The notes under the pieces: generated by a model | Seen by the model: the letters and a program-made list of their open reading frames with translations, nothing else | What the model was told of the DNA's origin: nothing | Databases searched by the model: none | NCBI RefSeq assembly: GCF_036226685.1 | Contig: NZ_CP109009.1 | Coordinates: forward strand, 1,054,001-1,118,000 | Origin: Streptomyces sp. NBC_00690 | GTDB lineage: Bacteria > Actinomycetota > Actinomycetes > Streptomycetales > Streptomycetaceae | Length of the DNA: 64,000 nt | Direction of reading: 5' to 3' | Translations under genes and position numbers: made by a program | Shown: one piece after another, positions 26,670-34,490 of the stretch | How the letters are laid out: the number at the start of each line of letters is the position of its first letter | How positions within the stretch are numbered: the stretch's first letter is position 1

Positions 26670-27452
26670 GTGACAACGAAGCAGACCCAGGCCCCCGAGG
26701 TCCCCGAGGCACCGGTGGCCAGGCGGTCAGTGGTCCAGTCGGTGACCCGGGCCTTCGACCTGCTCAACCTCCTGCGGGACAGCACGGCGCCGATGTCCGT
26801 ACAGGAGATCGCCCGCAGCGCCGGCCTGGACCGCACCGTGGTCCACCGGCTGCTGCGGTCCCTGCTCCCCCAAGGCATGGTGGTCGAAGAGCGCGGCCTC
26901 TTCGGGGTCGGCCCGGCGTCCATCCTGCTGGCGAACCGCTACCTGGACGATCTCCTGGTGCGCAGACTGGCCCTGCCGTACATGGTCGAACTCCAGGCGA
27001 ACGACATCGCCGATCAGCCCTGGACGGCGAACCTGTCCGTCGCCGTCGGCGATGTGTCCGCAGTGATCGAGCGGATCTGGACTCCCAGTACGCCCCTCGA
27101 TCTCGTACTCAGCGTGGGGGACACATTCCCCATCGACAGCACGGCGACCGGCCGCAGTATTCTGGCCTACTACGAGCCGGACCGACTTATCGACACGGTC
27201 GGCGCGGAGCGGGCCGCCGAGTTGGCCGACACCTTCGCCAGCGTTCGTGCGGCAGGCGGCGTCGGCCTGTCCCGGGGGGAGGCCGTGCCCGGTGTCGAGG
27301 CAGTCGCCGCGGTGATCCTCTCCCGCCGCCAGGCGCCGGTCGCGGCCATCAGTGTGTCCGGGGTCGACCTCGGTGACCAGATGGACTCCGTCTCCCCTCT
27401 GGCTCAGACCCTGCGCCGCGCCGCAGCCTCGATCGGACAGATGATCGCCTGA
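26670..27452 (+). CDS. IclR-family regulator of the catabolic locus
   Basis: The 260-residue protein has an N-terminal winged HTH (VTRAFDLLNLLRDSTAPMSVQEIARSAGLDRTVVHRLLRSLL) and a C-terminal GAF-like effector domain (FPIDSTATGRSILAYY, RRQAPVAAISVSG). IclR proteins sense aromatic or organic acids and control catabolic operons. The GTG at 26670 has GGAGG upstream; an in-frame ATG at 26592 lies inside the operator and is rejected. A strong terminator follows. Confidence 0.88.
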   Translation: MTTKQTQAPEVPEAPVARRSVVQSVTRAFDLLNLLRDSTAPMSVQEIARSAGLDRTVVHRLLRSLLPQGMVVEERGLFGVGPASILLANRYLDDLLVRRLALPYMVELQANDIADQPWTANLSVAVGDVSAVIERIWTPSTPLDLVLSVGDTFPIDSTATGRSILAYYEPDRLIDTVGAERAAELADTFASVRAAGGVGLSRGEAVPGVEAVAAVILSRRQAPVAAISVSGVDLGDQMDSVSPLAQTLRRAAASIGQMIA

Positions 27453-27493
27453 AGTCTGCCCGGCGGGTGCCCCGAGACGCCCGCTCGACGGAG

Positions 27494-27535
27494 CCAGGCC
27501 GCCCGGGGCATCCAGAGTGCGGCCGGGCGGCCTGG
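27494..27535. terminator. Bidirectional hairpin terminator
   Basis: CCAGGCCGCCCGG and CCGGGCGGCCTGG form perfect 13-bp arms around a 16-nt loop between the convergent iclR and AMIN-like genes. It closes the catabolic locus. Confidence 0.85.
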
Positions 27536-27546
27536 TGTTCGTTCGC

Positions 27547-28122
27547 CTACCAGGTGTGCGCGACGTCCACGATCAGCTTGTCGCCGGACTGGAGGACGCG
27601 GAACGGAAGTTTGGCGCGCACGCCCAGGCCCACCTGGGTCTGCCCTTCGAAGCTCGCACCGAACTTGGTGTCCTTGAAGGTCCGGTAGCCGGTGATGTTC
27701 ACCCCGGGCAACGGCTGCCCGCCCCTACCCGGGTAGACGACACTGCCGGTCTCCGGGTCGTAGCTCGGGGCGTTCACATAGATCTGGAGGATGGCGCCAC
27801 CCTTGACCGGGATCTGGTTGCCGGTGCCGTCCTGGTGGAAGGCGTTCACGTAGCTGACGTGGTAGCCGACCTTGCCGGTGGCGCCGGTTATGTCGAAGAC
27901 CATGCGGTCGTAGCACGTGTGCTGACCCGTCCGGATGTTCTTCAGCGTCTCGACGACCGAGGAGGTCGCTGATTCGGTGCCGCTTCCCCAAGGCGTGGAA
28001 CACACCGTCGCCGAGGGGGCCTTGTCCGCCTGACCCGTCACAGCACCCGCCGTTCCGGTCGTCCCCATGAGTGCGGCACCCGCCAGCACGAGGACCGTGC
28101 CAACCGTTCCTAACTGTCGCAT
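27547..28122 (-). CDS. Secreted AMIN-like domain protein
   Basis: The 191-residue protein starts with a Sec signal peptide (TVLVLAGAALMGTTGTAGA, cleavage near residue 27) and continues with a beta-rich domain (CYDRMVFDITGATGKVGYHVSYV...ILQIYVNAPSYDP) found in actinomycete AMIN-like secreted proteins. The role is unknown; related AMIN domains bind cell-wall material. ACGGAGG is six bases before the ATG. Cys residues at about 41 and 69 could form a disulfide. Confidence 0.78.
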   Translation of the reverse strand: MRQLGTVGTVLVLAGAALMGTTGTAGAVTGQADKAPSATVCSTPWGSGTESATSSVVETLKNIRTGQHTCYDRMVFDITGATGKVGYHVSYVNAFHQDGTGNQIPVKGGAILQIYVNAPSYDPETGSVVYPGRGGQPLPGVNITGYRTFKDTKFGASFEGQTQVGLGVRAKLPFRVLQSGDKLIVDVAHTW

Positions 28123-28435
28123 GATCTGCCTCCGTTACGTAGTACTCGAACTGTCCGCGGTGGGGTACCCCTCCGCGCCCTTCACCCTTCCACCGCAAGG
28201 GCTCAACGACATCCGCACACATACTCAACTGTCGAACACATATCGACCGCGTGCGTGCCCGACGCCTTCCGTGTCGCCGCAGGTTGGCCATGGCCATCGG
28301 GAATCGGGCATCGGCGGTGAGTCACCCCGCGGCGCCCACGGCGAAGGAACGGCGAATCGTTCCCCTTGGGCCCTGCGCGGCGACGATCCGGCGCCGGCCG
28401 ACAGTCTTCCACCCCCGTCGGACTACGGTGACCGC
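28123..28435. other. Divergent intergenic region
   Basis: Holds the start region of the AMIN-like gene and, at the right end, TACGGT (28424-28429) six bases before the ATG at 28436, which would give a leaderless transcript. Nothing else is visible. Confidence 0.5.
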
Positions 28436-28843
28436 ATGGACTCAGAGGCCCGAGTGTTCCCGCCCTGCCCCATCCGATCGGTCCGGGCTGTGTACGCGCG
28501 CCAGCGGAGCTGTCCCTCGGATTTCGCCGAGGTCACCGTGGACTTCGAGCCATGGGAGGAAGGCGTCGTCTTCGAGGTATCCGCACATCTGGACACCCGG
28601 GGATTCGTCAGCACGGAGGATCGATCCGCCTATCACACTGCACTTGACACCGGTATCCGCGAAGAGTTGGCGGATTTGGCCTCGGGAACCACCGCGGCGG
28701 TCGCGGTCGTGCTGCGCGCGATGCGTGTCCACGAAGTGGACTCCCACCCGGGAGCCTTTCGCGCGGTCGGACGCGTCGCGGTACGGAACGCCCTCGCCCT
28801 GGCCTACGGACCGCCCCCACGCCCCGAGCATCGCCGGGCATGA
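28436..28843 (+). CDS. EF-G domain IV-like protein
   Basis: A 135-residue protein resembling domain IV of elongation factor G in isolation: FAEVTVDFEPWEEGVVFEVSA in the first half and VRAMRVHEVDSHPGAFRAVGRVAVRNAL near the end, matching the EF-G pattern of a VDSS-AF-AA helix. No GTPase domain is present. Stand-alone copies are found in actinomycetes without known function. Its stop overlaps the start of the next gene by ATGA. Confidence 0.6.
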   Translation: MDSEARVFPPCPIRSVRAVYARQRSCPSDFAEVTVDFEPWEEGVVFEVSAHLDTRGFVSTEDRSAYHTALDTGIREELADLASGTTAAVAVVLRAMRVHEVDSHPGAFRAVGRVAVRNALALAYGPPPRPEHRRA

Positions 28844-29150
28844 CACACCCCGGCGACTGGCGGGCAACCATGCGCCGGGTCTACCAGGGAGCACGAGAGC
28901 AGTACCGCGCCGCACCCCGGGCCACCCTCATCTCCCTCGACGAACGCGTCACGCCGGGCAGTGACGAGACCGAACGCTTATTCATCCGCCAACCCGTTCC
29001 CGCGCCGCTGCTCGACGCCCATCCCGAGTGGGACCTACCGAACGCTCGGGCAGCAGCAGAGCTGCTTCCGTTCAGCAGCGACGAGTACTTCGACCAACTC
29101 GCGGTGACGCGCTCGTCCTCATCGCGCACAAGACCCGGCCCGGACGGTAG
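28840..29150 (+). pseudogene. Small hypothetical gene with apparent frameshift and a TTA codon
   Basis: The ATG overlaps the previous stop. The first 88 codons (MTHPGDWRATMRRVYQGARE ... AAELLPFSSDEYFDQLA) have normal codon use. After about 29103 this frame turns into Arg/Ser-rich nonsense, while the neighbouring frame reads GDALVLIAHKTRPGR and stops at 29148-29150. A missing G in the GCGG(G)TGAC run would join the two into a product of about 103 residues. A TTA Leu codon at 28978 could make it dependent on the bldA tRNA. I do not recognise the family. Confidence 0.5.
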
Positions 29151-29610
29151 GACCGTTCCGTACCCCGCACCAGGAGTGGCCGGCTCCACTTCTCTCGCAC
29201 AACACACGCCCGTTGTGTCATCACCACGCCGCCCGAATGGAGTTCGGCGCCGGCGGCACTCATCGTGCCTGGCCACCAGCTGTTTCCGCAGGACCGAGGG
29301 CTGCCCGTTCGGTCGACCGACAGATGTGAATGCACTGTTGGGTCGAGTTGTCACCGGGCCGTTTGGGCGGGCGGTGTTGTTTCGGCCGAGGTGTTGCGCG
29401 CCAGGAGTGGGTCCCACCTGCGAACACGCAGGTGGACGATTACTCAGAACGACCGGAATCAAACTGAACCCACTGAACCGCTCTTGTCGGGGGCCTATGC
29501 AACTGTGACCATTCGAACGCACGCACTGCGGCGGCCGACACGAGGGACAGATCCGGTCGGCCCACCCGTTGGTTCAGTCCGACGAACGACCAACTAGGAG
29601 TGCTTTCCCT
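29151..29610. other. Intergenic region
   Basis: No gene is supported. It contains a hairpin at 29414-29435 and AGGAG (29596-29600) in front of the repeat-protein gene. Confidence 0.5.
29414..29435. repeat. Inverted repeat
   Basis: CCACCTGC and GCAGGTGG, 8-bp perfect arms with a 6-nt loop. It could be a weak terminator or a regulator site; no T-run follows. Confidence 0.45.
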
Positions 29611-30117
29611 ATGATCAGATCGAGACTTCGTACGCTTCTGCTCGGTAGCGGTTCCGCGGCTGTGATGCTGGCCGCCGCGCTGGTCCCGACGACCGCGTCG
29701 GCCTCGACAGCCCCCACCGAGCGATCCGCCGCTGACAGCCGCGGATCCATCACCCAGGCGGAGAGCGGGGCCCTCGCCGGATTCTGGTCCTGCTCCATCC
29801 CGCCCGGCTACACCTACAGCGACACGCAGAGCACACTGAGCTGTGGAGGCACCGGCTTCCAGACCCAGTACTTCGTCCAGCCGCCCTCGGACAGCCTCTG
29901 GGCGTGCACGATCCCCTCGGGCTACACCTACAGCAGTGTGCAGAACTCCCTCGACTGCTCTGTCAGCGGCTTCCGCGCCAAGTACTTCCTGCGGGCGCCC
30001 AGCACGGGCCTGTGGGCATGCACCATTCCGTCCGGCTTCACCTACACGAACACACAGAGCACACTCGACTGCTCTGTCAGCGGTTTCCGCACCAAGTACT
30101 TCCTCCGGGCCTACTGA
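29611..30117 (+). CDS. Secreted protein made of three 38-residue Cys-containing repeats
   Basis: The 168-residue product has a Sec signal peptide (LLLGSGSAAVMLAAALVPTTASA, cleavage near 32) and a short linker, then three tandem copies of a unit reading LWACTIPSGYTYS..Q..LDC, then SVSGFR.KYFLRAP. Cysteines fall at 61/78, 99/116 and 137/154, an exact 38-residue period with one pair per unit, suggesting one disulfide per repeat. The first unit has diverged most. I do not recognise a named family. AGGAG lies 10 bases before the ATG. Confidence 0.75.
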   Translation: MIRSRLRTLLLGSGSAAVMLAAALVPTTASASTAPTERSAADSRGSITQAESGALAGFWSCSIPPGYTYSDTQSTLSCGGTGFQTQYFVQPPSDSLWACTIPSGYTYSSVQNSLDCSVSGFRAKYFLRAPSTGLWACTIPSGFTYTNTQSTLDCSVSGFRTKYFLRAY

Positions 30118-30677
30118 CAGGCCGTCCGGACCGCACCCCAGCAGTCAAGGGAGCCCCGCCCCGGCTGGTGACAACAGCGTGCGCAAGGACACTCAGGGAA
30201 TAATCTCCGCGTGGTGCGGCAACCGCGCGGGGGCGTAGCCGCCTCCTCGGCCAGACCCCGGCCGACTGCAGCCGGTGCCGGCAAGAACCCAGCGCCCCGC
30301 ACCGTCCCACCGACTTCGGGTCCCGTACGGCCCTCTCCCCAAGACACGGCAAGACCGCATGGCGAAGATCGCGCGTGTGTCGCTGCACCGTTCCTCAAGA
30401 GGTGAGTCGACACACGCGCGACATCCGCACGCCCCGGTGGTCGGGGATCGACAGACGAGAACACCGTCACCGGACCCACTGCACAACGTGAGGCGGGCGT
30501 GATCACAACGGCTTCCCCACGGTTCGTCCACGGCATCGCGCCCGGGACAGTGCATGCGCCGACGCGTATCCGGCCGCTCCGATTGGGTCGCCACGGCTTG
30601 GGGGCGCACAAGGCCGAAAACGGTACTCCTATCGCGGAAGATTTCCCGTACACCGCAGGCCGTATTCGACTCGGCAC
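30118..30677. other. Intergenic region without recognisable gene
   Basis: Open frames on both strands are Arg/Pro-rich, lack ribosome binding sites and match no family I know. The right end may contain the decayed upstream part of the truncated hydrolase. Confidence 0.5.
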
Positions 30678-31037
30678 ATGGGACTAGGACCATCGTCCCG
30701 GCCAATCGGGACCGGATTCAGCCCTCCCGCGGTGAACAGTTGGGGCCACGAAGGCTTGAACGCCTCGCTCGACAATCACGCCTGGCCCGAGCCGGGAATC
30801 TCCCGGCAGATCGAAGTGGCCCTCCGGAGCGACATCCGAGAAATCCTTCCGAAGATCACCGCACCCACTTCCGTCATCGGTTTCGCACAGGACGAGATGG
30901 TTCCCATCGAGGGCTCGCGACAATTGCACGCCGGAATTCCCGGCAGCACCCTGACGGAGATCGAGGGACAAGGCCACATGGACTGGATCGGCAATCCGGA
31001 CCAGATGATCGAGCTGATACGCAGAATCCTCAACTGA
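30678..31037 (+). pseudogene. Truncated alpha/beta-hydrolase (C-terminal fragment)
   Basis: The frame encodes only the C-terminal third of an alpha/beta-hydrolase: ILPKITAPTSVIGFAQDEMV carries the acid residue and EIEGQGHMDWIGNP the catalytic His. The nucleophile elbow and the N-terminal core are absent from the preceding DNA, so it is a remnant. The fragment is only distantly similar to the intact hydrolase that follows. Confidence 0.6.
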
Positions 31038-31288
31038 GGGAGAACGAGGCCGAGCGAAGGAAACGGCCGGCGCGAGCCTCGGCAGGTGTACTCCTCGTCA
31101 GACGACAACGACATCACCACCCTGGGTTCAGTGCGCTGTGACCGCGGCTCGGACCGCAGGAATGGCCTCGTCGGCGAAGGGTCGCGGGGTTTCGAGGTCG
31201 GTTTTCCCTCGCAACCAGCGTCTTGATCCCGTGGGTGCGCGGCGTAGGAGGTAGGCAAATCAGCGGGACTTGGGCGAGGCTTCTCGCC

Positions 31289-32101
31289 ATGACAGAGTTG
31301 ACCTACACCGCTGCCGATGGAACCCCCTTGTACGCCGTGGCTCGCGGTACCGGCGAAAGCACCGTCGTGCTGCTGCATGGCGGCGGTCCGGACCACCACA
31401 GCCTGCTGCCCCTCGCCGAACGACTCCTTGACCGGCATACGGTCGTACTCCCGGACCTGCGCGGATACGGCCGCTCCAGGTGTGCCGACCCGTTGCGCCA
31501 CACCTGGGACCAGTACACGTCGGACGTCATTGCCCTGCTCGACCATCTGGGCACCGAAAGGGCGGTGGTCGGCGGCACCGGGCTGGGGTCGACGATCACC
31601 CTGCGCGCCGCGCTCGCCCACCCGGAACGGGTCCGCGCGGGCATCCTGATCGGTGTCGAGGACATCGAGGACGATGCCGCCAAGGAGGCGGAGACCGCCT
31701 TCCTGGATGCCTTCGCCGAACGTGCCTCCACCGAGGGCTTGGAGGCCGCCTGGGCCCCGATCCTGGAAATGTTCCCGCCGATCGTCGGTGCGGCGGTACG
31801 AGATGCGATACCCCGGTCCGACCCGGCGAGCATCGCCGCTGCCGCCGCCATCGGCCGCGACCGCTCCTTCCGCGATGTGACGGAGCTACGCGAGGTGCGC
31901 TCCCCCGTCCTCGTCATCCCCGGCACGGACGTACGACACCCCACTGCCCTGGCCGAAGAGGTCGCTCGCATGCTCCCGCGCGGCCACCTCGCACCGGTGA
32001 GCGTCTCCCAGTCCCTGCACACCACGGAGGACCTCGCCCGGGAAGTGGCCCCGCACGTGCAGGATTTCCTCAGCCGATTCGCTCTCGGGGGGACGGTCTG
32101 A
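31289..32101 (+). CDS. Alpha/beta-hydrolase with an altered nucleophile elbow
   Basis: The 270-residue protein has the hydrolase fold: oxyanion region VVLLHGGGPDHHS, VVLPDLRGYGRS, a cap region, acid LVIPGTDVRH and a C-terminal SLHTTED His. The nucleophile elbow, normally G-x-S-x-G, reads VVGGTGLGSTI, where Gly occupies the usual Ser position (a Thr precedes it). Either the adjacent Thr/Ser serves, or the protein is not a classical Ser hydrolase. ATG 31289 follows GCGAGG. Confidence 0.75.
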   Translation: MTELTYTAADGTPLYAVARGTGESTVVLLHGGGPDHHSLLPLAERLLDRHTVVLPDLRGYGRSRCADPLRHTWDQYTSDVIALLDHLGTERAVVGGTGLGSTITLRAALAHPERVRAGILIGVEDIEDDAAKEAETAFLDAFAERASTEGLEAAWAPILEMFPPIVGAAVRDAIPRSDPASIAAAAAIGRDRSFRDVTELREVRSPVLVIPGTDVRHPTALAEEVARMLPRGHLAPVSVSQSLHTTEDLAREVAPHVQDFLSRFALGGTV

Positions 32102-32380
32102 GGCTGTCGTTCAGCGCCTGCGGGCAGAATCGGGCTGCCGGGTCTTGTCGTAGCTGGCACAACCGGTACGGCACCGATTCACACCGGCCGAGGTGCCGGT
32201 GCCGAGTCGCCCGTGGGACGGGACGCCAGCGATGTGGCCGCCGCGAGCATCGTCGACCGTCCGGCGTTCCCGGCCTCTGGGTCTCTGGGCCGCGGACGGT
32301 CGACGACGTAGTGCGAGATCAGCGGACGATACGGCGAATCCCGTCGGTCGGCACGGGCTTCACCGTTGTGATCGCCCGTA

Positions 32381-33115
32381 TCACCAGCGCGCGGCCTTGG
32401 CGTGGAAGGTCAGCCCGGGCCATGCCTGGACCGGCTGGGCCGAGTACACGATCCGACCCGCGCACAGATTGCGTTCGGCCAGACCCTCGACGATCTTCGG
32501 GATGGCCGCGAGCGTTGCCGGGATACCGTCGTGGAGCAAGACGATGCCGCCGGCCTGCACCGTGAGCGCGTTCGCCACGATGGTCTCGGTGGGAATACCG
32601 CTCCAGTCGACCGTGTCGGCCGTCCAGATCACCTCGGTCATCCCAAGTCTCGCCGCGTCCTGTCGAGTTCGGGCATCGGTACTCCCGAACGGCGGCCGGA
32701 AGAGCGTCGGCGCACGGCCCGTCTGTTCCCGGACGACGCGGCTGGTGTCACGCAACTCCGCGAACGCGGTGGCTGCGTCGAGTGCCACAAGGTTTGCATG
32801 GGTGTACGAGTGGTTGCCGATGCGGTGGCCGTCAGCAGCGATCCGACGAGTTCCGTTCGGGTCGGCAGAGGCCAACGCGCCGGTCACGAACCAGGTGGCC
32901 CTGACCCGTCCCGCATCGCGCAACGCCTTCAGATATGCGGGCGTGCTGGCCGTTGGGCCGTCGTCGAACGTGAGTGCCACATAGCCCCCGGAGCAACGGT
33001 TCCCGGAGTCGGAAGGTGACTGTGCCTGTGCGGCTCCCGGCGCCAACGCGAACGTCGACATCAGCGTCGCCAGGGCGGCGCCGAGCCATATCCGCGACCT
33101 GCCTCGCATTTTCAT
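32381..33115 (-). CDS. Secreted polysaccharide deacetylase (NodB/CE4)
   Basis: The 244-residue protein has a signal peptide (RIWLGAALATLMSTFALAPGAAQA) and CE4 motifs: ALTFDDGP (base and metal Asp), GNHSYTH (metal His), LFRPPFGS and the C-terminal LLHDG. Such enzymes remove N- or O-acetyl groups from peptidoglycan, chitin or xylan outside the cell. GAGAGGAC seven bases before the ATG at 33115 fixes the start; upstream frame extension is rejected. Confidence 0.88.
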   Translation of the reverse strand: MKMRGRSRIWLGAALATLMSTFALAPGAAQAQSPSDSGNRCSGGYVALTFDDGPTASTPAYLKALRDAGRVRATWFVTGALASADPNGTRRIAADGHRIGNHSYTHANLVALDAATAFAELRDTSRVVREQTGRAPTLFRPPFGSTDARTRQDAARLGMTEVIWTADTVDWSGIPTETIVANALTVQAGGIVLLHDGIPATLAAIPKIVEGLAERNLCAGRIVYSAQPVQAWPGLTFHAKAARW

Positions 33116-33551
33116 TCCGATTGTCCTCTCGATCGACGAGTCGTCGTGGACGAGACGGTTCCGGGAAGGCTCGAACGCGGATTCACTCAGTGCGCGCCGT
33201 CTCGGGAGTGGTGCTCCGACCCCCGCTTGCCGGTCCATTCCCTGCCCCTTCCACGCGAGGCCGGGTCCTCTCGCACGTCCGTGCGAGCTTCGGCCGGAGC
33301 CCATTGAACGCGAGCAGGCGGTGTCGTGGAGTGTTAATCACCGGATTCCGAGCAGCCTTTCGCCGCCATGTCATCTGTTGTGACAACAAACCCGGGCAGG
33401 GTTCATCTCCCGCCACAACGGCCGTCACCGAAAAGCGTGTTGCCCCTTCGGTGACGAGCCATCCGGCATGGCGGCGCTCAGTGATCCGTGCTACCCAGCG
33501 ATCGCACCGACTGAAGCAAATACCGCACGGGTAGAGCCCTTTGACGATCCA
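33116..33551. other. Intergenic region with a short palindrome
   Basis: No gene is visible. The only notable signal is the TGTTGTGACAACA palindrome at 33376-33388. Confidence 0.5.
33376..33388. promoter_or_regulatory. 13-bp palindrome TGTTGTGACAACA
   Basis: Perfect 6-bp arms around a central G, lying between the 3' end of the AraC gene and the deacetylase start. It is a possible operator for the deacetylase, about 260 bp upstream of its ATG. No second copy was noticed. Confidence 0.35.
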
Positions 33552-34325
33552 TCAGAGCTGTCGATCCGGCGTCGCATACTCAGTGGGGCTCATTCCGTAG
33601 AAGTCACGGAAGGCACGGGCGAAGCTGCTGGGATCCTCGTAGCCCACTCGTTGGGTCACCGAGACCACCGACGAACCCGCGCGCAGAAGCCGGGCTGCGG
33701 CATGCATACGACTTCTGGTGCGCCACTGCCCGAACGTCAATCCGGTCTCCGCGACGAATGCCCGCTCCAGGCTCCGACCGCTGGTTCGCACTTCGAGTGC
33801 CCAGTCGAGGATGCGCCGGTCATCACCCGGGTTGAACAGGAGGGCACCCGCCACCGCTGCCGCACCGGGGCTCGTCGGCAGCGGTAGATCGTCGGGAGCC
33901 AACACACGGCGTTCAAGGATCGACAACACCTGTCGCTGGATGTTCGCCGACGGTCGGATGATCGTGCTCTGGCTCTGGTGGAGGGCGAGGAAGTAGATCT
34001 TCTCATCGTTACGGATGGACACGACCGTGATGTCGGTGAGCACCGTTGCGATCTCGTCCACCGAGATCGAGAGCGGGAACAGTACGGAGTTCGCACGGAC
34101 CTCCAGTGCGTGCCTGGTCCCCGCTGGCAACCAGATGACCTCCCCTTCGTTGATCTCCACAGCCGTCTCGCCACACTGCACCAGGGTGCTGCCCCTGATC
34201 TGCCAGAGGGCCATGTGTTCATCGTCATGGACCCGTTCGGGGATGTCGACGCTCGGGATGTGGAGCGGGAAATCGAGCGAGGAGAGATGCGCGTGCGATC
34301 TCGTCTCCCTGCCGCGCGGGGTCAT
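33552..34325 (-). CDS. AraC-family regulator of iron-siderophore uptake (inferred)
   Basis: The 257-residue protein has an N-terminal cupin (GEVIWLPAGTRHALEV) and a C-terminal AraC DNA-binding domain (LERAFVAETGLTFGQWRTRSRM, SVVSVTQRVGYEDPSSFARAF). GGAGTGAGCGG precedes the ATG. It is divergent from the siderophore operon with the iron box between them. Siderophore-sensing AraC proteins commonly sit this way next to the uptake genes they activate. Confidence 0.8.
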   Translation of the reverse strand: MTPRGRETRSHAHLSSLDFPLHIPSVDIPERVHDDEHMALWQIRGSTLVQCGETAVEINEGEVIWLPAGTRHALEVRANSVLFPLSISVDEIATVLTDITVVSIRNDEKIYFLALHQSQSTIIRPSANIQRQVLSILERRVLAPDDLPLPTSPGAAAVAGALLFNPGDDRRILDWALEVRTSGRSLERAFVAETGLTFGQWRTRSRMHAAARLLRAGSSVVSVTQRVGYEDPSSFARAFRDFYGMSPTEYATPDRQL

Positions 34326-34387
34326 CCGCTCACTCCGGTTGTCATGATCTGCATCGAAGTTGTCGCTTTTCGCACTGGAGACATCAC

Positions 34388-34406
34388 ATAGGTAAGGCTA
34401 ACCATA
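34388..34406. promoter_or_regulatory. IdeR/DmdR1 iron box
   Basis: ATAGGTAAGGCTAACCATA matches about 15 of 19 positions of the consensus TTAGGTTAGGCTAACCTAA. It lies in the 165-bp gap between the divergent AraC regulator and the siderophore-binding protein gene, so both are probably repressed when iron is plentiful. Confidence 0.85.
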
Positions 34407-34490
34407 GTTGGCAGCCCGTGTCGCCCCGTTCATTCGGTCATCGCGCAGGGCTGGCACAGAGCACCACCAACCGGAAGGCCCACGCACGCC

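Noticed and set aside
29104..29508. In-frame continuation of the small TTA-containing gene to 29508
   Set aside because: After 29103 the frame becomes Arg/Ser-rich with no codon bias, while the neighbouring frame gives a sensible C-terminus ending at 29150.
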